In this document: positions 51,187 to 60,797 of the stretch, piece by piece
Numbering within the stretch: the stretch's first letter is position 1
How the letters are laid out: every line of letters begins with the position of its first letter
Source of the DNA: JBCBWG01 sp038523925
GTDB taxonomy: Bacteria > Pseudomonadota > Alphaproteobacteria > Rhizobiales > Hyphomicrobiaceae
Direction: 5' to 3'
NCBI GenBank assembly: GCA_038523925.1
Contig: JBCBIY010000011.1
Span: 1 to 64,000 of the forward strand
Length of the DNA: 64,000 nucleotides
The notes under the pieces: generated by a model
The model's database searches: none
What the model saw: the letters and a program-made list of their open reading frames with translations, nothing else
What the model was told of the DNA's origin: nothing
Position numbers and translations under genes: made by a program

Positions 51187-51413
51187 GGGGGCTCTCCGTT
51201 GACGCGCGGCGAGACCGGCCCTGTCGTTCAGCGGGCCTCGCAGACTGACAAGTGTGCTTAGCTTAAAGCAGGGTGTGACGCCTTGGGTGCATGAATTATC
51301 GGCAAGGGGTCTTGGCGAGCCTTTGTCGGGCTGCGATACGATTAGGCTCATTGAATGAGACTTTCGCCATCTGAGCGCGCAGCCCCGCGCGCGAACCGGA
51401 GTGCGGCCTGACG

Positions 51414-54251
51414 ATGAGCTTCGAACAACCCGACGTTGCGCTCAACGAGCCGTCCGCCGACGAGATCAAGACCACCACTTGCTACATGTGCGCGTGCCGC
51501 TGCGGCATCCGCGTGCACCTCAAGGATGGCGTCGTCCGCTACATCGACGGCAACCGCGATCATCCCGTCAACAAGGGCGTCCTGTGCGGCAAGGGCTCGG
51601 CCGGGATCATGCAGCACTATTCGCCTGCGCGCCTCAAAGCGCCGATGAAGCGTGTCGGCCCGCGCGGTTCGGGCGAGTTCGAAGAGATCAGTTGGGACGA
51701 AGCGCTATCGCTCGCCACGGATTGGCTCGGCACCGTGCGCGCCGACGATCCAAAGAAGCTCGCGTTCTTCACCGGCCGCGACCAGAGCCAGGCGCTGACC
51801 GGCTGGTTCGCACAGCAATTTGGCACACCGAACTTTGCAGCCCACGGCGGCTTCTGTTCCGTCAACATGGCAGCCGCAGGCCTCTACACTTTCGGTGGTG
51901 CGTTCTGGGAGTTCGGAGAGCCGGACTGGGAACGCACGAAGTACTTCATGCTGTTCGGCGTTGCAGAAGATCACGCGTCGAACCCGCTGAAGATGGCGCT
52001 CGGCAAGCTCAAAGAGCGCGGCGTCAAGGTCGTCGCCATCAATCCCGTGCGTACGGGTTACCAGGCGATTGCCGACGAGTGGGTCGGCATCCGGCCGGGT
52101 ACGGACGCGTTGTTTGTCGGCGGCCTCATTCACGAACTCCTGCGCACCGAGCAAGTCGATCTCGACTATCTCGTCCGCTACACCAACGCGCATTGGCTGG
52201 TGATCGACGATCCCGGCGCCGCCGACCACGGCTTGTTCGCGCGCGACGCCGACGGCAACCCGCTCTGCCACGACAAGACAAGCGGCGGCCTGAAGCCCGC
52301 AGGCGACGCGGATATCACGCCGGCCCTTGTCGGGACATTCGATGTTGATGGCCGCAAGGCACGGCCGAGCTTCATGCATCTGGCGGAGCGGTATCTCTCG
52401 CCCGACATGGCGCCGGAAAAGGTCGCCGAGCAGTGCGACGTCCCGGCGGATACGATCAAGCGGATCGCGGGTGAGCTTGCCGAGGCAGCGTTCAAGGGCG
52501 AGATCGCGCTCGACATCCCCTGGACCGACACGCATGGGCGCCACCACGACAAGATGGTCGGCCGGCCCGTCTCGATGCACGCGATGCGCGGGATCTCAGC
52601 GCACGCCAACGGCTTCCATACCTGCCGCGCGATCCACCTGCTGCAGATCCTGCTTGGCACCATCGATTGCCCTGGCGGGTTCCGCTATAAGCCGCCGTTC
52701 CCAAAACCGCCGCCGCCACCGCTGAAGCCGTTCGGCAAGCCGGGAACCATAAAGCCCAACACGCCGATGGGCGGTCCGCCGCTTGGCTTCACGGCTGGTC
52801 CGGAGGACCTGCTCGTGGACGCAGAGGGGACGCCACAGCGGATCGACAAGGCCTACTCCTGGGATGCGCCGATCGCAGCCCACGGCCTCATGCATATGGT
52901 CATCACCAACGCGGCCAATCAGGACCCATACCCCGTCGACGTCCTCTTCATGTTCATGGCGAACATGAGTTGGAACTCATCGATGAATATCCCGGCCGTG
53001 CTGCAGCACCTGACAACGAAGGATCCTGCGACCGGCGACTACAAGATCCCGAAGATCATCTATTCGGATGCGTATGGCTCCGAGATGATCCCCTATGCCG
53101 ACCTGATCCTGCCGGACACGACCTATCTTGAGCGCTGGGACTGCATCTCGTTGCTGGACCGGCCGATTTCGGAGCCGGACGGGCCGGCCGATTCTATCCG
53201 CCAGCCCGTCGTCGAGCCGGACCGCGACGTGCGCCCGTTCCAGACCGTGCTGCTCGACCTTGGCGCGCGGCTCGGCCTGCCGGGCTTCGTCGATGAGGAT
53301 GGCGCGCCGAAGTATCCGGGCGGCTACGCTGACTACATCGTCAATCACGAGCGCGCGCCCGGCATCGGCCCGCTCGCAGGTTTCCGCGGCGAGGACGGCG
53401 CCACATACGGCAAGGGCGCGCCCAACCCGGATCAGCTCAAGGCCTACATCGACAACGGCTGTTTTCATCATCACGCGCTGGACGAGAGCCACCGCTTCTA
53501 CAAACACGCCAACGCCGGCTATCTCGAATGGGCCAAGAGCGTCGGCTTCGTTGGCAGCACGAACCCGATCGTGTTCCAGCTCTACCTTGAGCCGATGCAG
53601 AAATTCCGGCTCGCTGGCGAAGGTCACGGTGAGATCCAGCCGCCCGAAAGCCACCGCAAGCGCATCACCGCCAACTTTGATCCGCTGCCATTCTGGCCGG
53701 GTCACGCCGATGGTGGCGCGCCGGGCGGGGACGCGGCATCGGAATACGATCTGCACGCGATCACGCAGCGGCCGATGGCGATGTACCACTCGTGGGGCTC
53801 GCAGAACGCGTGGCTGCGCCAGATCCACGCTGAGAACCGACTTTACGTTCACCGCAAGACCGCGGCGGATCGCGGCATTTCTGATGACGACTGGGTCTGG
53901 ATTTCGTCACCCATCGGCCGGGTCAAATGTCAGGTGCGGCTGATGGACGGGGTGAACCCGAACACGGTTTGGACCTGGAACGCGATTGGCAAGCGACGCG
54001 GGGCCTGGGGCCTCGACCATGACGCGCCGGAGTTCAAGCGCGGGTTCCTGTTGAACCACCTGATCACGGAGCTGCTGCCTGCTCGCGAAGGCGGCTACCG
54101 GTTCTCGAATTCCGATCCGGTGACCGGTCAGGCCGCCTGGTATGACCTCAAGGTCAAGATTGAGAAGGCCGATGCGGACGCCGAGGGCCAGACCGCGCCG
54201 CGGTTTGAGGCGGCGATCGTGCCCGGCATGGTGAAGGAGCCAGCCGAATGA
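51414..54251 (+). CDS. soeA: Molybdopterin oxidoreductase, SoeA-type sulfite dehydrogenase catalytic subunit
   Basis: 945 residues of the DMSO reductase superfamily. The 4Fe-4S site is C23-x2-C26-x3-C30 with the fourth Cys at 58 (GVLCGKGSAG). The likely molybdenum ligand is Cys148 in GGFCSVNMAAAG. Other cofactor blocks are FGVAEDHASNP, VVAINPVRTGYQAIADEWVG and RGISAHANGFHTCRAI. There is no twin-arginine signal, so it stays in the cytoplasm, which separates SoeA from the exported PsrA, PhsA and DmsA enzymes of similar layout. It should oxidise sulfite to sulfate and pass electrons through SoeB and SoeC to quinone. The stop overlaps soeB by four bases. Substrate is inferred from subunit make-up. 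Confidence 0.88.
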   Translation: MSFEQPDVALNEPSADEIKTTTCYMCACRCGIRVHLKDGVVRYIDGNRDHPVNKGVLCGKGSAGIMQHYSPARLKAPMKRVGPRGSGEFEEISWDEALSLATDWLGTVRADDPKKLAFFTGRDQSQALTGWFAQQFGTPNFAAHGGFCSVNMAAAGLYTFGGAFWEFGEPDWERTKYFMLFGVAEDHASNPLKMALGKLKERGVKVVAINPVRTGYQAIADEWVGIRPGTDALFVGGLIHELLRTEQVDLDYLVRYTNAHWLVIDDPGAADHGLFARDADGNPLCHDKTSGGLKPAGDADITPALVGTFDVDGRKARPSFMHLAERYLSPDMAPEKVAEQCDVPADTIKRIAGELAEAAFKGEIALDIPWTDTHGRHHDKMVGRPVSMHAMRGISAHANGFHTCRAIHLLQILLGTIDCPGGFRYKPPFPKPPPPPLKPFGKPGTIKPNTPMGGPPLGFTAGPEDLLVDAEGTPQRIDKAYSWDAPIAAHGLMHMVITNAANQDPYPVDVLFMFMANMSWNSSMNIPAVLQHLTTKDPATGDYKIPKIIYSDAYGSEMIPYADLILPDTTYLERWDCISLLDRPISEPDGPADSIRQPVVEPDRDVRPFQTVLLDLGARLGLPGFVDEDGAPKYPGGYADYIVNHERAPGIGPLAGFRGEDGATYGKGAPNPDQLKAYIDNGCFHHHALDESHRFYKHANAGYLEWAKSVGFVGSTNPIVFQLYLEPMQKFRLAGEGHGEIQPPESHRKRITANFDPLPFWPGHADGGAPGGDAASEYDLHAITQRPMAMYHSWGSQNAWLRQIHAENRLYVHRKTAADRGISDDDWVWISSPIGRVKCQVRLMDGVNPNTVWTWNAIGKRRGAWGLDHDAPEFKRGFLLNHLITELLPAREGGYRFSNSDPVTGQAAWYDLKVKIEKADADAEGQTAPRFEAAIVPGMVKEPAE

Positions 54252-55012
54252 CCGCGCTCCCTGCGACGACTGAAAAGAAGCTCGGCCTCGTCATTGACCT
54301 CGACACCTGCGTCGGGTGTCAGGCGTGTGCGACGAGCTGCAAGGAATGGAACACAGCAGGCTACTCCGAGCCGCTGACCGACGAAGAGCCGATGGGCGCC
54401 GACCCGCACGGCTCGTGGCTTAATCGCATTCACGGCTACGAGGTGAAGTCGGCGGAAGACAACACGAGCCGCACCGTCCACTTCCCGCGCTCGTGCCTGC
54501 ATTGCGAAGAGCCCGCCTGTGTCACCGTTTGCCCGACCGGGGCCTCGTATAAGCGCGTCGAAGACGGCATCGTGCTTGTTAATCCTGAGACGTGTATCGG
54601 TTGCAAGCTCTGCTCGTGGGCCTGCCCCTATGGCGCGCGCGAGTACGACTATTCGTCCGGCGTCATGAAGAAGTGCACGCTCTGCGTCGACCGGATTTAT
54701 AACGAGACGTTTGCGCCGGAGGATCGCGTACCGGCGTGTGTCAAAGCCTGCCCGACGGGGGCGCGCCACTTCGGCGACATTGGCGATCCATCGAGCGACG
54801 TCAGCCAGCTTGTCGCCGAGCGCGGCGGCTTCGATCTCCTTGGCGCGTTCGGCTACAAACCGGTTAACAAGTATCTGCCGCCGCGGCCGAAGGCGCATGA
54901 CAATGGGGCGGCCGCCGCCGAGGCCGCACACGCCGAGACCATCTCTTCCACGCCACCCGAAGCCCGGCTCGAAAAATTCTTTGCCTGGGCCGACAAGGTG
55001 CTCAGCCGCTAG
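54248..55012 (+). CDS. soeB: SoeB-type four-cluster ferredoxin subunit
   Basis: 254 residues with four 4Fe-4S binding groups: CVGCQACATSC, CLHCEEPACVTVCP, CIGCKLCSWACP and CTLCVDRIY with CVKACP. The arrangement is that of DmsB/PsrB/SoeB electron-transfer subunits. A 60-residue C-terminal extension (KPVNKYLPPRPK onward) is Ala-rich and matches the SoeB style. No signal peptide, so it is cytoplasmic with SoeA. It is translationally coupled to soeA by the ATGA overlap. Confidence 0.92.
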   Translation: MTALPATTEKKLGLVIDLDTCVGCQACATSCKEWNTAGYSEPLTDEEPMGADPHGSWLNRIHGYEVKSAEDNTSRTVHFPRSCLHCEEPACVTVCPTGASYKRVEDGIVLVNPETCIGCKLCSWACPYGAREYDYSSGVMKKCTLCVDRIYNETFAPEDRVPACVKACPTGARHFGDIGDPSSDVSQLVAERGGFDLLGAFGYKPVNKYLPPRPKAHDNGAAAAEAAHAETISSTPPEARLEKFFAWADKVLSR

Positions 55013-55047
55013 CCGCCGCGCCGCAGCCTTCCAGGACGTTTCTTCGC

Positions 55048-55995
55048 ATGCATCCCGCCTATTCTGTCATTCTGTTTACAACCGCCTCCGGCGCCGGATA
55101 CGGCCTCGTTTCCTGGATCGCCTACACGGTGTTGACCGGCGAGGTGCAGAACGGCGCGGCCCTCAACACGGTCGCGTTCGGGCTTGGCCTCTTGCTGATC
55201 GCCGGCGGGCTTTTGTCATCGACAGCCCACCTCGGCCGGCCCGAGCGCGCGTGGCGGGCGTTCTCGCAGTGGCAGACGTCCTGGCTGTCGCGCGAAGGTG
55301 TCGTTGCGCTCGCGACGTTCGCCCCGATTCTGCTGCTCGCCTGGGCGGTCATCATCAGGGACGTGTCACCGTCGCTGGCGGCCCTCGCAGCCGTCCTGAC
55401 GATCATCGGCGCGGGCGTCACCGTCTACTGCACCGGCATGATCTACGCGTCGCTCAGGACGATCCCTGCGTGGAACCGCCCGGTCGTCGCGCCGATCTAC
55501 ATTGTGCTTTCGCTGACGACCGGCGGCGTTCTCTACTGCGCTCTCATGGCCGCCTTCGGCCGCGACATCGGCAGCGTCGGCTGGCTGACGTTGCTTGCGA
55601 TTTTCGCCTCGCTTGCGTTGAAGGCGTTCTACTGGGGCGACATCGACACCGCACCGCGAAAGTGGACGGCGGAAGACGCCACGGGTCTCGGCCGCTTTGG
55701 CCGCGTCACGCCGCTTGAGCCGCCGCACACGCAGCCGAATTTCGTCATGCGCGAAATGGGCTACAAGGTCGCCCGCAAGCATGCCGACAAGCTGCGCTGG
55801 TCGACGACGCTCTGTCTCGGGATCATTCCCGGCGGCGCGCTGCTCCTCGCTTTGCTCACCGGCGGCGTTTTCGCCGTCGTGCTCACGCTCGCAGCCGTCA
55901 TCTCAGCGGCGATCGGCGTGCTCACCGAGCGCTGGCTGTTCTTCGCCGAAGCAAAGCACATCGTCACCGTCTACTACGAAGGCGGCGCTGTTTGA
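55048..55995 (+). CDS. soeC: SoeC-type membrane anchor subunit (DmsC family)
   Basis: 315 residues with about eight membrane segments, beginning MHPAYSVILFTTASGAGYGL, then STAHLGRPERAWRAFSQWQT and SWLSREGVV, the DmsC-family hallmark. It holds the complex at the cytoplasmic face of the inner membrane and passes electrons to the quinone pool. A loop of about 60 residues (GDIDTAPRKWTAEDATGLGR onward) lies before the last pair of segments. It follows soeB by 35 bases with AGGA upstream. No chaperone (TorD/DmsD type) gene is adjacent. The 257 bases after it hold no gene I can support. Confidence 0.9.
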   Translation: MHPAYSVILFTTASGAGYGLVSWIAYTVLTGEVQNGAALNTVAFGLGLLLIAGGLLSSTAHLGRPERAWRAFSQWQTSWLSREGVVALATFAPILLLAWAVIIRDVSPSLAALAAVLTIIGAGVTVYCTGMIYASLRTIPAWNRPVVAPIYIVLSLTTGGVLYCALMAAFGRDIGSVGWLTLLAIFASLALKAFYWGDIDTAPRKWTAEDATGLGRFGRVTPLEPPHTQPNFVMREMGYKVARKHADKLRWSTTLCLGIIPGGALLLALLTGGVFAVVLTLAAVISAAIGVLTERWLFFAEAKHIVTVYYEGGAV

Positions 55996-56252
55996 CGCGT
56001 GTGGCCGCTGCCTTCGGCGGCCACCGGCCGGGTCTAGAGAGGCCGCCGGGCTCTGAGGCGCGTATCCAACCCTCGACAAGGTCGCAGCGGCGGCCGTCGC
56101 CACAATCGCATCGGTCTGATTGCGGGCTGATGAGGCCCCGCACCGGACGAGACGCGCCGCCACCACGCCGCACCGGTTATGCACGCCCACCGCCTAGCCA
56201 AAGGTCGCAGCACACCCTATGACCCAGGCGTTTGATTCATCGCCGGGACGCC

Positions 56253-59200
56253 ATGCCAAAACGCACCGACATCAAGTCCATCCTCATCGTCGGCGCCGGG
56301 CCGATTGTGATCGGTCAGGCCTGTGAGTTCGACTATTCCGGGACGCAGGCGTGCAAGGCCCTTCGCGAAGAGGGTTACCGGATCATCCTCGTGAATTCGA
56401 ACCCGGCGACGATCATGACGGATCCGGGCATGGCCGACGCAACCTACGTCGAGCCGATCACGCCTGAAATCGTCGCCAAAATCCTCGAGAAAGAACGCCC
56501 CGACGCAATCCTGCCGACGATGGGCGGTCAGACGGCGCTCAACACGACGCTTGCCCTCCACCACAGCGGCGTCTTGCAAGAGCTTGGCGTCGAGATGATC
56601 GGCGCGAAGGCCGAGGCGATTGAGATGGCCGAGGACCGCGACAAGTTTCGCGCGGCCATGGATCGGATCGGGCTTGAGAACCCGCGGGCTGCGATTGCAT
56701 CGTCGCCGGAAATCCGCGGCGAGAACGGGCAGGTGACGGGCTACAACCGCCGCGCCGGCCTCGAGACAGCCATGGCAGCCCTCGACGAGATCGGTCTGCC
56801 GGCAATTATCCGCCCGGCGTTCACGCTCGGCGGCACGGGCGGCGGCGTTGCCTACAACCGCGAAGAGTTCGAACAGATTGCGCGGTCGGGGATCGATGCG
56901 AGCCCTGTCGGTCAAATTCTGATCGATGAAAGTCTGCTCGGTTGGAAAGAGTACGAGATGGAAGTGGTCCGCGATACGGCGGACAACTGCATCATCATCT
57001 GCTCGATTGAGAACGTTGACCCGATGGGTGTGCATACGGGCGACTCGATCACGGTCGCGCCGGCGCTGACGCTCACTGATCGCGAGTACCAGGTTATGCG
57101 CAACGCATCGCTTGCGGTCCTGCGCGAGATCGGTGTCGAGACCGGCGGGTCCAACGTGCAGTTCGCGGTCAACCCTGATGATGGCCGCCTGATCGTCATC
57201 GAGATGAACCCGCGGGTATCGCGGTCTTCGGCGCTTGCGTCGAAGGCGACGGGCTTCCCGATCGCCAAAGTCGCCGCTAAGCTTGCCGTTGGCTACACGC
57301 TTGATGAGCTTGAAAACGACATCACCGGCGGCGCGACGCCTGCCTCGTTCGAGCCGTCGATCGACTATGTCGTCACGAAGATCCCGCGCTTTGCGTTCGA
57401 AAAGTTTCCTGGCGCCGATCCAACGCTGACGACGGCGATGAAGTCGGTCGGCGAAGTGATGGCGATCGGGCGGACGTTCCACGAGAGCGTGCAAAAGGCG
57501 CTCCGTTCGATGGAGAACGGCCTTACTGGCTTCGATGACGTCGTGCTTGAGGGGCTTGGCCAGGGCGACGACAAGAACATCATTCGCGCGGCGCTTGGGA
57601 CGCCGACGCCGGACCGCATCTTGAAGGTCGCGCAAGCCCTCCGCCTCGGGACAGATCCCGAGCAGGTGCAGGCGTCGTGCAAGTTCGATCCATGGTTCAT
57701 CGACCGCCTAAGCGAGATCGTCGCCATGGAGGCCCGCGTCATCGCGCACGGCCTGCCGCAAGACGCCGGCAACATGCGCACGCTGAAGGCGATGGGCTTT
57801 TCCGACGCGCGGCTTGCCAAGCTGACAAACCAAAGCGAGGCGGACATCGCGTCGGCACGCCTCGCGCTCGACGTGACGCCGGTGTTCAAGCGGATCGACA
57901 CGTGCGCGGCTGAGTTCGCGTCGCCGACGGCCTACATGTACGCGACCTACGAGCGCGGCCTCGATGGCGCCCCGATCAGCGAAGCCGAGATCAGTGATCG
58001 CGAAAAGATCGTCATCCTCGGCGGCGGGCCGAACCGGATCGGGCAGGGCATCGAGTTCGATTATTGCTGCTGCCACGCCTGCTTCTCGCTCAGTGATGCC
58101 GGCTACGAGACCATCATGGTCAACTGCAACCCCGAGACGGTCTCGACCGACTACGACACGTCGGACCGGCTCTACTTCGAGCCGCTGACAGCCGAGGACG
58201 TGATCGAGATCATCCGCGCGGAACAGGCGCGCGGTACGGTCAAGGGTGTGATCGTCCAATTCGGCGGGCAGACGCCACTGAAGCTCGCAGCCGCACTTGA
58301 AGACGCCGGCATCGCGATCCTCGGCACGCCGCCGGACGCCATTGACCTTGCGGAAGACCGGGACCGGTTCAAGGCGCTCATCGACGATCTGGACCTGCGC
58401 CAGCCAGAAAGCGGTATCGCGCGGACGCCCGATGCCGCGCGCACCGAAGCTGATCGCATCGGCTATCCGGTCGTGATCCGGCCCTCTTATGTGCTCGGCG
58501 GCCGGGCGATGGAGATCGTCAGCGATGGCGCGGAAGTCGACCGCTACGTCACGCGGCTTTCAGCGACGCTCGACAGCCCATCAGAGCTCGTCGTCTCAGA
58601 CAAACGCCCGCTGCTGATTGATCGCTATCTGACGGATGCAACCGAGGTCGATGTCGACTGTCTTTGCGACGGCGAGGACGTGTTTGTGGCCGGCATCATG
58701 GAGCACATCGAGGAGGCCGGCATTCACTCCGGCGACAGCGCTTGCACCTTGCCGCCGCACTCGCTCGATCAGGCGACGATCGATGAGTTGAAGCGCCAGG
58801 CGCATGCGCTTGCGAAAGCGCTCGGCGTTGTTGGGCTGATGAACGTGCAGTTCGCGATCAAGGACGGCACGATCTACATTCTTGAGGTGAACCCGCGCGC
58901 GAGCCGGACGGTGCCGTTTGTCGCCAAGGTCATCGGGTTGCCCGTCGCCGGTCTTGCCGCGCGCGTGATGGCCGGAGAGAAGCTCGCCACGCTCAACTTG
59001 CGCGAACCCAAGCTCGACCACATCGCCGTCAAGGAAGCCGTCTTCCCGTTCGCGCGGTTCCCGGGCGTCGATCCCGTGCTCGGACCCGAGATGCGGTCGA
59101 CCGGCGAAGTCATTGGCCTCGATCGTGATTTTGCGATTGCGTTTGCTAAAAGCCAGATCGGCGCAGGTCAGAAGTTGCCCAAGACCGGGACCGTCTTCAT

Positions 59201-59582
59201 CTCAATCCGCGATAAGGACAAGGAGCGGATGCTGCCGACGGCGCGCGAACTTGTCGACCTCGGCTTCCAATTGATCGCGACGCGCGGCACGTCCCGTTTC
59301 CTCAGCGAGCACGGCATCCCGTGCGGCGTCATCAACAAGGTCCTTGAAGGCCGGCCGCACATCGTTGACGCGATGAAGAATGGCGAGGTCGCGATGGTTT
59401 TCAACACGACCGAGGGCGGTCAATCTTTGATCGACTCCAAGGACATCCGGCGGACTGCCTTGCTGAACCACATCCCCTGTTATACAACCGTGGCGGGTGC
59501 TGTGGCCGTCACCAAGGCGATTGCAGCGCTAAAGGCCGACGTGGTCCGGGTAGCGCCTCTTCAGGCATATGCCGCCCCGTAG
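56253..59582 (+). CDS. carB: Carbamoyl-phosphate synthase large subunit
   Basis: 1109 residues, the usual size. Two homologous ATP-grasp halves: the first with SILIVGAGPIVIGQACEFDY and VIRPAFTLGG-like IIRPAFTLGGTGGGVAYN, the second with VILGGGPNRIGQGIEFDYCC and YPVVIRPSYVLGGRAMEIV, followed by the C-terminal MGS-like allosteric domain (TGTVFISIRDKDKERMLPTA, GVINKVLEGRPHIVDAM). It makes carbamoyl phosphate for arginine and pyrimidines with CarA, which is not in the window. The ATG at 56253 is chosen over a TTG at 56232. greA follows after 123 bases, a common alphaproteobacterial order. Confidence 0.98.
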   Translation: MPKRTDIKSILIVGAGPIVIGQACEFDYSGTQACKALREEGYRIILVNSNPATIMTDPGMADATYVEPITPEIVAKILEKERPDAILPTMGGQTALNTTLALHHSGVLQELGVEMIGAKAEAIEMAEDRDKFRAAMDRIGLENPRAAIASSPEIRGENGQVTGYNRRAGLETAMAALDEIGLPAIIRPAFTLGGTGGGVAYNREEFEQIARSGIDASPVGQILIDESLLGWKEYEMEVVRDTADNCIIICSIENVDPMGVHTGDSITVAPALTLTDREYQVMRNASLAVLREIGVETGGSNVQFAVNPDDGRLIVIEMNPRVSRSSALASKATGFPIAKVAAKLAVGYTLDELENDITGGATPASFEPSIDYVVTKIPRFAFEKFPGADPTLTTAMKSVGEVMAIGRTFHESVQKALRSMENGLTGFDDVVLEGLGQGDDKNIIRAALGTPTPDRILKVAQALRLGTDPEQVQASCKFDPWFIDRLSEIVAMEARVIAHGLPQDAGNMRTLKAMGFSDARLAKLTNQSEADIASARLALDVTPVFKRIDTCAAEFASPTAYMYATYERGLDGAPISEAEISDREKIVILGGGPNRIGQGIEFDYCCCHACFSLSDAGYETIMVNCNPETVSTDYDTSDRLYFEPLTAEDVIEIIRAEQARGTVKGVIVQFGGQTPLKLAAALEDAGIAILGTPPDAIDLAEDRDRFKALIDDLDLRQPESGIARTPDAARTEADRIGYPVVIRPSYVLGGRAMEIVSDGAEVDRYVTRLSATLDSPSELVVSDKRPLLIDRYLTDATEVDVDCLCDGEDVFVAGIMEHIEEAGIHSGDSACTLPPHSLDQATIDELKRQAHALAKALGVVGLMNVQFAIKDGTIYILEVNPRASRTVPFVAKVIGLPVAGLAARVMAGEKLATLNLREPKLDHIAVKEAVFPFARFPGVDPVLGPEMRSTGEVIGLDRDFAIAFAKSQIGAGQKLPKTGTVFISIRDKDKERMLPTARELVDLGFQLIATRGTSRFLSEHGIPCGVINKVLEGRPHIVDAMKNGEVAMVFNTTEGGQSLIDSKDIRRTALLNHIPCYTTVAGAVAVTKAIAALKADVVRVAPLQAYAAP

Positions 59583-59705
59583 GACTGTTTTCAGTCGTCC
59601 ACCCCCACCATATCGGTGACATACTTTCTCTGACCATGCCGCCGCCCGGCTGATGGGTCACGCCGGCTCTGGGGTCTCTGCCCGGAGCAATTTGGAGATG
59701 CTGAG

Positions 59706-60185
59706 ATGTCGATGGAACGCGTTCCGATGACGAGCGAAGGACATGCCGCAATCGAAGCGGAGCTTCAGCGTCTCAAGTCCGAAGAGCGTCCGCGCATCAT
59801 CAACGCGATCGCGGAAGCGCGCGCGCATGGCGACCTGTCTGAGAACGCCGAATATCATGCCGCCAAAGAAGCGCAGGGCATGAACGAGGCCAAGGTGGCT
59901 GAGCTTGAAGACAAGCTGAGCCGCGCCGAGGTCATCGATCCCACCTCGCTGTCCGGGTCGACCGTGAAGTTCGGCGCAACCGTCCGCCTCGAAGACGAGG
60001 ACACCGAAGAGAAGGTCAAGTACCAGATCGTCGGCGAGATGGAGGCGGACGTAAAAGCGGGCAAGGTCTCCATCACGAGCCCAATTGCGCGTGCCCTCAT
60101 CGGCAAGGCAAAAGGCGATAGCGTTGAAGTGACGACCCCGAAGGGCGCCAAGAGCTACGAGATCCTGAAGGTCGAGTGGAAATAG
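59706..60185 (+). CDS. greA: Transcription elongation factor GreA
   Basis: 159 residues: an N-terminal coiled coil that enters the RNA polymerase secondary channel, with the tip acidic residues in AHGDLSENAEYHAAKEAQG, and the C-terminal FKBP-like domain ending SPIARALIGKAKGDSVEVTT. It stimulates transcript cleavage in backtracked complexes. GGAG lies before the ATG. A hairpin at 60192-60217 follows the stop. Confidence 0.98.
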   Translation: MSMERVPMTSEGHAAIEAELQRLKSEERPRIINAIAEARAHGDLSENAEYHAAKEAQGMNEAKVAELEDKLSRAEVIDPTSLSGSTVKFGATVRLEDEDTEEKVKYQIVGEMEADVKAGKVSITSPIARALIGKAKGDSVEVTTPKGAKSYEILKVEWK

Positions 60186-60191
60186 GCGCGT

Positions 60192-60217
60192 CCGGCGCCG
60201 TCGAAGAGGCGCGCCGG
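60192..60217. terminator. Inverted repeat between greA and the Lrp gene
   Basis: CCGGCGC (60192-60198) pairs with GCGCCGG (60211-60217), 12-base loop, in the 52-base gap between the convergent stops. No T run. It could serve as a weak terminator for greA. Confidence 0.3.
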
Positions 60218-60237
60218 GGCGACGCCCACGTCGGCTG

Positions 60238-60741
60238 CTAGAGGCCCACGCCCGCCTCGAACTTGGCCCGGCGCATCGCAACGGTCGGCTTGACGCTGGC
60301 AACGTTCTGCGCCGAGCTGATCTCGTCGATCAAGAACGACTGGAAACTGCGCAGGTCGCGGGCGACGACCTTCAACATATAGTCCGCGTCGCCCGCCATC
60401 ATGTGGGCCTCGCGAACAAGCGGCCACTTAAGCAACAGGTTCTCGAAGGCGCGCAGGTCTTTCTCGGCCTGGTTGTGCAGCGTAACGGCGACGAATGCCG
60501 TCACCGAAAACCCGAGCGCTTCGGCGTCCACTTCCGCGTAGTACCCTAAGACGAGCCCTGCCTCTTCGAGCGCGCGCACGCGGCGCAAACACGCCGGACC
60601 GGACAGCCCCACGCGCTGGGCGAGGGCCACGTTCGTCTGCCGCCCGTCCGCCATCAATTCACGCAGGATGCGGGTGTCGATCGCGTCTAGGGCGTCGCTC
60701 AAGGCTGTCTCCGCATTGCACGTTTGCTCCGACCGGTGCAT
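60238..60741 (-). CDS. Lrp/AsnC family transcriptional regulator
   Basis: 167 residues. N-terminal winged helix-turn-helix (LDAIDTRILRELMADGRQTN, then LAQRVGLSGPACLRRVRALE) and the C-terminal RAM/ligand domain (YYAEVDAEALGFSVTAFVAV, VREAHMMAGDADYMLKVVAR). It is the leucine-responsive type that binds an amino acid and forms octamers or hexadecamers. No amino-acid transport or catabolic gene adjoins; it is divergent from the ELM1-like gene with a 56-base gap, whose promoter it may control along with its own. Confidence 0.95.
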   Translation of the reverse strand: MHRSEQTCNAETALSDALDAIDTRILRELMADGRQTNVALAQRVGLSGPACLRRVRALEEAGLVLGYYAEVDAEALGFSVTAFVAVTLHNQAEKDLRAFENLLLKWPLVREAHMMAGDADYMLKVVARDLRSFQSFLIDEISSAQNVASVKPTVAMRRAKFEAGVGL

Positions 60742-60797
60742 TTGAGGACGGCCTAGTCAACCGGCCGATGAAGCGCTGCGGTGGGGGCTGACATCAA

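Noticed and set aside
51301..51345. Sigma-70 promoter for soeABC (TTGGCG and GATACG with 17-base spacing)
   Set aside because: Both boxes deviate too much from consensus to support a call in GC-rich DNA.
55903..56222. Short frames on both strands between soeC and carB
   Set aside because: Both are Arg/Pro/Ser rich, overlap each other, and have no ribosome site or signal. The region is treated as intergenic.
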